Positions 57,379 to 64,000 of a DNA stretch of 64,000 nt are shown here, in pieces (position 1 is the first letter of the stretch; the number at the start of each line of letters is the position of its first letter). The notes beneath the pieces are model-generated. The model saw only the letters and a list, made by a program, of their open reading frames with translations. It was not told the origin of the DNA and did no database searches. Position numbers and translations under genes: made by a program. Source of the DNA: Exophiala sp. HKRS030 (Eukaryota; Ascomycota; Eurotiomycetes; Chaetothyriales; Herpotrichiellaceae); the NCBI GenBank assembly GCA_023897205.1, contig JAHWDD010000003.1:1863665-1927664 (forward strand), read 5' to 3'.

Positions 57379-58353
57379 ATGTATCAATCCCTTGCAAAAT
57401 GGCTTGTCCAGGTGATGTTGCACACAAATGTCTCGCTTTGTGTGGGTAAGAAACGTGAAACTGTTCTGTCGATGCAGAAAGACGATGCCTTCTTTTCGTG
57501 GTACTGAATTGGTGCTAGTGATATAACTGCAACCTTGCAAGAAAATATATATTTATATCTATCTACGTTGAATAAAATCATATGTGCCCTTTCCATCAAA
57601 TTGAACCCTTTGCCAACGCACTGGATCATTATCTCTGACGATATTCGTATAGGACGCAAACTAATCTGCGACGGTGATTCGCCTTGAATTGAAATGCCGC
57701 TCTTAGCTGCGATTCGAGCCCTTACGTCGTGGCACGCACCGCACAATCAAAATTTCCAGACAGTTATTCAGTTGACTGGTTTCTTGTATTGATCCGTTTC
57801 AAGCTGCACTCTGTGCTGTCTAGTATGATTTGTTCAAAGTTCTTGGAGCCTAGGCAGAGGTGACAGATTCGACCAGGGGCTTAGTGAGTACAAAAGTTCC
57901 CAAGCCGAACAAATCGACTCAGCCGCAAATCATTCCGCCCAGGACAACACACCAACCAGCATTTGATTCGCTGGCCGGTCACTAATCTTGGTATCACAAG
58001 GATTTTGGGAGTTCGAAACGGTCGAACTTGTTTCGCCAAAATTACACCGGCCAGAAATCCTGTGGCTCAGGTCTAGGCTGGCAACACACGACATGCACGA
58101 GCGATTCGTATGCGCCTCTTCAGCCTGAGATGTGAGATGGTTCAATTCCTCCATTTCTCCTCGACGTTTGCGTCGGAATCATGCATTTGTGCCTGTAACG
58201 ACGAGTCCTTGAGCAGGTTACCGGTACTTTGCGCAAATACTCTTTGAATCATGTTAACTTGACAACGTTACTCTACGTTCAGTACGACATCGAAACTCCA
58301 ATCAAGATATCAGACTCAATCTAGCCATTCGAACTTTCCATATCGTGAGCCAG
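57379..58353. other. Intergenic region
   Basis: 975 bp between the permease and the calpain gene. A GATTCGAGCCC word at 57709-57719 resembles a tRNA B-box, but no cloverleaf can be drawn around it. No gene is seen. Confidence 0.5.
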
Positions 58354-61300
58354 ATGAGTCTCATGGATGACCGGAGAGACCTAGTTGGAGGTCGTTACTA
58401 TGGGCCGCCACCTCCTGAGATTGCTGTGGCACCACCAGCCAAACCCCGCCGGAAGATACGACGACAATCGCCTCAAGAAACCGTGCGCCAGTTTTGGGAC
58501 AAACTCAACACCAAATACCCCGGAAAGGTGTTCACAGTCCTTCCTGACAACCCGTACGCTCGCGAAAAAGCTGCCAAGCGGCCCCTCGGTGTTGTGTCGG
58601 GCCAACGGGCTGCAAAGTCATACGAGGAGGCGCGTAGGGAGTGCGAGCATGACGTCGACCGGATCATTCGAGAATGTAGACGGCTGAACCAAAAGTATCG
58701 TGATCCGCATTTCGACATCGAATGGGACTTGAAGTCTGGGCAGCGGAATTGTCTCGATGGTTTGAGCAATCCTGGAGACTCGATGAAACCAAAGGGCGTC
58801 AAAAGAGTCACTGTACATATCAGCCTCGCTCCCTGCACTCAATAGGAGTATTACTGACATGGGCGATACTTAGGACATCTTCGACAATCCACAGTTCTAC
58901 ATCAATGGTCCAACAGCAGGTGACGTGCGCCAGGGCCGAGATGGAGATTGTTACCTCATGGCGGCACTCTGCGGCCTGGGTAACATGGACGGTCTGATTG
59001 ACAAAGTCTGTGTGAAGCATGATATGCAGGTTGGCGTGTATGGATTCGTTTTCTTCCGAGGTAAGGCTGACCTACTTACACTGAGGGTTTCAGTCCTCGT
59101 AAGTAGTTTACTAGGATAGCTGACCCTTTTGTTTTACAGACGGCGAGTGGCAACACACCATTGTCGATGATAAACTATACCTCCGCGCACCAGACTACGA
59201 CGAAGCTCACGAGGAACGGGATGTTTGGGACGATATCAATCGAGTCGACTCTGCGGAGGAGTACCGGAAAGCCCACCAGACGGGCTCGCGAGCATTGTAC
59301 TTCGCCCAATGCAGTGACGAGAACGAGACGTGGCTTCCTCTGCTTGAAAAGGCATACGCCAAGGCGCACGGTGACTTCGCAAGCATTGACGGCGGGTTCA
59401 CTGGAGAGGCCATTGAGGACCTAACGGGGGGTGTGACGACGGAGGTCTACAGTACAGACATCCTTGACCGTGAGGCTTTCTGGCGAGACGAGCTCATGCA
59501 AGTCGGTAAACAGTTCCTGTTTGGCTGCGCTACAGGCTTTTACTCGAACTGGCTGGACACCAGTGTGGTGTCACGCGAACGCGAGGGGATATCAGAAGGA
59601 CATGCATACTCTATTATGGATGCACGGGAAGTGAAAGGAGAACGCCTGCTCAAGCTGCGCAACCCGTGGGGCAAGAAAGAATGGACGGGTAAATGGAGTG
59701 ATGGGTCTTCCGAATGGGACGCAGAATGGATGGCGCTCCTTGACCACAAATTTGGTAACGACGGAGTGTTTTGGATCAGCTATGATGACCTGCTCAAGAA
59801 ATATCAGCACTTCGACCGGACACGAATATTCGGCTCTGAGTGGAATGTCACGCAGTGTTGGGCGAGTGTCAATGTCAGTTGGAGCTCCGAGTACCACAGC
59901 ACCAAGTTTAGTCTGACCCTCGAGGAGAAAGCGCCAGTTGTGATTGTCCTCGGACAACTTGACGACACATATTTCGGCGGCCTCGAAGGCGGGTACGGGT
60001 TCGACCTGCAATTTCGATTAGAAGCAGATGACAAGGAAGACGAAAATGACTATATCGTGAGAAGCAACGGCAACTATGCCATGGCGAGGTCTGTCAGCAC
60101 CGACATCGAGTTGGAGAAGGGGACGTATTCGGTCCTCATGCGAATCACTGCAACAAGAAACACAGACAAAGACCATCTGGAGGATGTCTTGCCTGTCTAT
60201 GCAGCAACGAGGAGGGAAAAATTGATCCAGATGGGTCTGTCGTATGATTTGGCTCATGCCAAGGGTGTTCATGTTGAAACGGAGTTGGAAAAGGCGGAAA
60301 GAAAGAGGAGGGAGAAGGCACGGAGAGTAACGGACAGAGAGAAACTGAAGCAGAGGATGAAGAAACTGGCAGAGAAAGACTGGAGAAGGCAGAAGGAGCG
60401 GCACAGGAGAGACAAGGAACTAGTAGAAAGAGACAGGCGAAGGAAAGCGAGAAGGCAAAATGCCAACGGTACCATGGAAGAGTCGGAAAGACCTACGAGC
60501 CGAAACATCGCGGATGCCCAGAGTGCTGATCAGTCCATCATCATCGACGAACAGAAGTCTGAACGTCCACAGAAAGATATCAGTGCGGCAGATGCACGGG
60601 GCGAATCTCAACACGTTGAGGTTATTGGCATTGGCGAAGGCACCAATATCGTAAGGAAAGCTGACAAAACAGATGAGGTCCTCGAACCAGTCAGTGGGCT
60701 GGAGATGATCCAGGAAAAGCAGGATCTCACGAACTCATCGGTCAAGTCCATTGTTGAGCCACTGGCAGATGTTCTCAAACGTGCAGACGAGGAAGACCAA
60801 GCCAATAAGCAAGGATCTGCGCCCGCTGAATCGGATAGAGCGAAACCCCCTGAGCTTGAGAACAGTGGCGAGAGATCAGTCTGCGCTTCGACCCAGACAG
60901 ATCGAGAGCAGACTGCTGCCGAAACTCCAAAGCCAACAACGACCACGATACCAATTGCATCGGCAGCGCCCGAACGCTTGAGCCGCGGTACACGATCCAT
61001 GGCACATAGACCACGAACTCACAGTGCGCACCAGATGCCAAATTCATATCCGCGCCGCAGTGATACAATTGACACAACTGCTGCGATGATCGGTACTGGT
61101 AGTGGCGTCGGTGAAGAAAGCCCTCACAATAGCACCAGGGAAACATACATCGTCATCCGGGATTTCAACCGCGATAACATCGACGAACTCTCCGATGCAG
61201 ACTCATTCCCTCCATTCGATTGGAACACAGATATTGACATGTCTCCCGACTCATCCTCGTCGTCCGACGAGTCTTCTTCATCATCTCATCAACGGGGCCG

Positions 61301-61772
61301 TTACAGAAGCGTGCGTCGTCGCCGTCGCCCATCGCGCCCTGGTCCCATGCCAGGATCTCCACCGCCAGTCATCGACGTGGTTGAAAAGTCCGACGACGGT
61401 GGCGAAGGTCCCGAGGAACAATGGAATGCTGTCTGCGTAGTCGGCTTGCGCGTGTACTCGACACTCGGTGGGGACGGGGTCAGATTAAAAGTTGTGAACC
61501 CACGAGAAAAGGAATACGAGACTGAGGCAAATATAAAGAATGGTATCAACGCCAATGACTGTGGAGTGGGTGGGGACGGTACTGCCGACGACACCACGAC
61601 AGCTGAAGTGAAATTAGACCCGGACGATATCTCGAAAGGTGCTGTTGTGGTGGATCCAGAGAGCAGACCTTTAGAATCCGACAGGCAACACCAGGCCAGT
61701 GCAGAAATTGACAAACGCGACGAGATGAAGTTGGGACTCATGGAGAGACACAAAAGACGAGGAAGATGCTAA
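58354..61772 (+). CDS. Calpain-family cysteine protease (C2)
   Basis: Three exons, join(58354..58812, 58874..59060, 59140..61772), 1092 aa. The first ATG is at 58354 (MSLMDDRRDLVGGRYYG). The calpain core follows intron 1: Cys179 in GRDGDCYLMAALCGLG, His370 in EGHAYSIMDA, Asn390 in LRNPWGKKEWTG; so all three catalytic residues are kept, though the usual GDCWF is GDCYL. A C2-like beta domain follows (WASVNVSWSSEYHSTKFSLT). The second half is a Lys/Arg-rich coiled coil (about 580-670) and a long disordered Ser/Glu tail, ending with a conserved-looking patch (AVCVVGLRVYSTLGGDGVRL). No EF-hand is seen. Fungal calpains act in pH signalling (PalB) or morphogenesis; this tail does not match PalB. Confidence 0.92.
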
Positions 61773-63201
61773 TAAGCTTTCGACGTTTTGTTGACTTCGC
61801 CACGCTTTCAGCTTGCAAGGATACCTGTCATTAAGCGAGACGTTTCCGACTCGTCGAAACGACGGTTTTTCTTGACTTTGCTTTTTTTTTTTAAAAAAAA
61901 ACGTCTTTAAGTGGATTCGGATAAGTTCCATGTCTGTAGTCATCCGATCTGATTACACCACGTTCTTATTCACATGTAAGAGAATCTCATGTCTCATGGA
62001 AATATTCAGCCAACAAGAAAAACAGCCTGAAACAACACCGGAGTGTATCCTGTCACGGTGCAGTAAGTGGTGCATACAGTTTCCGACTACTGCGCACTCC
62101 ATCCTGGGCGTTATTTACGTCAATTGGTGATTCTTTTGAGGCCTACGATTTCTCATCACCACCACCACCACCATCAGCAAGCGCAACTTGAAGTTGAAAG
62201 AATACGAGAGGTTTGACAAAAGATCTGACATGTGCGGCGTCCCCCAGGGTCCGTGCATATCGAGAGCCCAAACCTCATCATATTGAAGCACGAACCATGT
62301 GAGACCTACTCGTTACTGAAGTGTGCAAGGGCCAGCATCTAATAGCCGCGGGTGATCATCATTGGGGGTCTCGCACTATCGTTTGCTCGAAACAATACAA
62401 CCTACGTATATGGTTTTTTGGGTTGATGGGTGTACGAAAGCGGCGTAAGATTTTGTATGATCCTTGATCATTGCAAAGTGTATCTCACATGAACGTGTGG
62501 AGGCGTTTGTACTTCCGTCGCGCGCCGGGAGAAAAAAATTCTCCTTGAAGTCTCGAAGTAGGAACGCAGAATGGGAGCGCACACTATTGTGAGCGATATA
62601 TCCTCATTCGGTCCAGCTGGACAAGGGCAGGTCAATACATGCGAACCATTGAGGGAACGGCGTTTGAACGACTGACTACCAAGGAAAGTCAGTGGTCTAC
62701 CGGTGAATCGATGGGTCGAACCACCTTCGTCTTGTTTTCCCAAAAGCTGGAGTCCCACCAAGGGGGGCACGGGCACGGTCCTTTCGAAAAGAGTATGTCC
62801 TTACGTCCACGTCCAGGAACACCTATCAGCGGATTAGTACTCGCGCTCTATCAGCTTTCGACGCATCGGTACGCCTTAGCGAATTCGACGAGACCCCTCC
62901 CCTCCTTGGGAACGGCCCATGGCCGTATTCAGGCGATGCTGGTGGTGGTCAGTGGTTCGTGATTCGTGATGGCGCCGACCTGAGGTCTCGAGTATAAAGT
63001 TATTTACGTGTGCAGGCCCTCCCCCCAGAAGCAGAGAGAGAGAAGAGTCTCTTGTGTTTCTTTTCCTCACGCCAACACCTTCCTCCGTTCTACCACAAGT
63101 CGTTGCATACCACCCCGTGCAGTGTTTCGACATCGACACTGTTCAGTGTATATACAAGACCTCCTTCGCCGGTCATCCACAACGTCGTCCACATCATCAC
63201 C
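61773..63201. other. 1.4-kb intergenic region
   Basis: Between calpain and aquaporin. It contains a T11/A9 tract at about 61882-61901 just after the calpain gene, and a (CAC)n run near 62157-62173. The right end is the aquaporin promoter and leader. No gene is seen. Confidence 0.5.
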
Positions 63202-64000
63202 ATGGCTCTCAAGAAGTTCCGTCTCGGTCACACCGGAGCGACCATGGGTTTCTTGCCCGACGTGCATCGAAACCACATGACTGCGTTCATTGCCGAACTC
63301 GCAGGGACATTCTTGTTCCTCTTCTTTTCCTTTGCCATTGCTCAAGTGGCCCATACTCCTCCTCCGACCGGAGGACAGGACACTCCCCCGGATCTCCTGA
63401 CCATCTTCTTCATTGCTCTTGGGTTCGGTTGCTCTGTGGCCATCAATGTGTGGTTGTTCTATCGTGTTAGCGGAGGAATGTTCAATCCTGCAGTATGTAT
63501 TTCCTCTTGTTTCTTTCCGACAAAGAAAACCCCAGAACACAAAGTAAATAGAAAGAGGGAGAGAGAGGAAGACCAAGCACTTGGATCCGTCGAGTCCTGG
63601 GCAGCAGCTAACTTGTTTGTCCTATATTCTACAGGTCACTCTCACCTTGGTCCTCGTCGGAGCGGTCCCCAAAATGAGGGCTGCGGTTGTGTTTGTTGCT
63701 CAGATGCTGGGAGGCATCTCGGCCGCGGCAGCGGTGTCAGCCACGCTCCCTGGACCCATGGCGGTCAACGTCCGACTGGGAGGCGGTTGTTCCATCACCC
63801 GAGGATTGTTCATTGAGATGTTTACCACCATGCAACTCGTGTTTGCCGTCATCATGTTGGCGGCGGTGAAGAGCAAGGCCACGTTTCTTGCACCTCTCGG
63901 TATCGGTATTGCCCTTTTCATCGGCCACATGCTCAGTAAGTCCACCACCTGGCAAGGAACTCACCCCTATTCCCACCCACCAAATCGACCGTCGGTGAGG
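63202..64000 (+). CDS. Aquaporin / MIP channel (3' end outside window)
   Basis: Two exons are visible, 63202-63492 and 63635-63935, with a third beyond the window after a GTAAGT donor at 63936. The start is MALKKFRLGHTGATMGFLPD. Segments HMTAFIAELAGTFLFLFFSF (TM1) and FGCSVAINVWLFYRVSGGMF lead to the first NPA box, FNPA, which ends exactly at the intron 1 donor and continues with VTLTLVLVGAVPKMRAAVVF. TM4-5 (GLFIEMFTTMQLVFAVIMLA) follow. The second NPA box is not in the window. The N-terminus is short, as in orthodox water channels rather than Fps1-type glycerol channels. Water versus glycerol selectivity cannot be told without the second half. Confidence 0.93.

Noticed and set aside
57709..57719. 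GATTCGAGCCC, a tRNA B-box look-alike
   Set aside because: No matching A-box, acceptor stem or anticodon arm could be drawn on either strand.
61850..61905. Hairpin terminator after the calpain gene
   Set aside because: The T/A tract could pair with itself, but factor-independent termination is not how these polymerase II genes end; it is probably a poly(dA:dT) tract.

Overview
The window is nuclear DNA of a filamentous ascomycete (Pezizomycotina). The evidence is the many short introns (about 45-145 bp) with GTRNGT donors, CTRAC branch sites and YAG acceptors, alternating gene strands with no operons, and fungus-specific families (HET-domain, RTA1, yeast-type amino-acid permease, PTR2, MFS sugar and alpha-glucoside permeases, fungal calpain). 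I cannot name the genus. I find 27 protein genes, one probable pseudogene and one weak relic region. I see no tRNA, rRNA, CRISPR array or intact transposon. Exon boundaries were worked out by eye from splice consensus and reading frame; every multi-exon model given here sums to an intact frame.

Layout. 0-5 kb: a class III aminotransferase of the dialkylglycine decarboxylase type (cut by the left edge) divergent from an amino-acid permease, then the 20S proteasome alpha-3 subunit. 5-14 kb: nuclear and RNA-related genes (WW/FF protein like URN1, BYE1-like PHD/TFIIS/SPOC factor, ZNF830-like zinc finger) and a KpsF/GutQ-like sugar-phosphate isomerase domain protein. 15-33 kb: a more accessory stretch with an MFS sugar transporter, a probable pseudogene, a secreted aspartic-protease-like protein whose two catalytic motifs are altered, a nucleotide-sugar transporter, a flavocytochrome b2-like dehydrogenase, a Cys-rich secreted candidate, a HET-ankyrin protein, an aminoglycoside-phosphotransferase-like kinase and an orphan zinc-ribbon protein. 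33-46 kb: HSL-type esterase, alanine aminotransferase, RPN7 of the 26S proteasome lid, a secreted type-B carboxylesterase and an RTA1-like membrane protein. 46-64 kb: PTR2 peptide transporter, CDK1 divergent from cytosolic tyrosyl-tRNA synthetase, a 2.6 kb gene-poor gap, an alpha-glucoside-type MFS permease, a calpain and an aquaporin (cut by the right edge).

How it fits together. Most genes are independent housekeeping or transport functions. The clearest functional pairing is the aminotransferase/amino-acid permease divergent pair. The most suggestive regulatory feature is a diverged direct repeat upstream of PTR2 in which each of two units carries the same 10-mer and a GATAAG box. Two neighbouring genes (carboxylesterase and RTA1-like) each need a GC-AG intron. 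A 9-mer, TACTCCGTA, occurs at least five times, only between genes.
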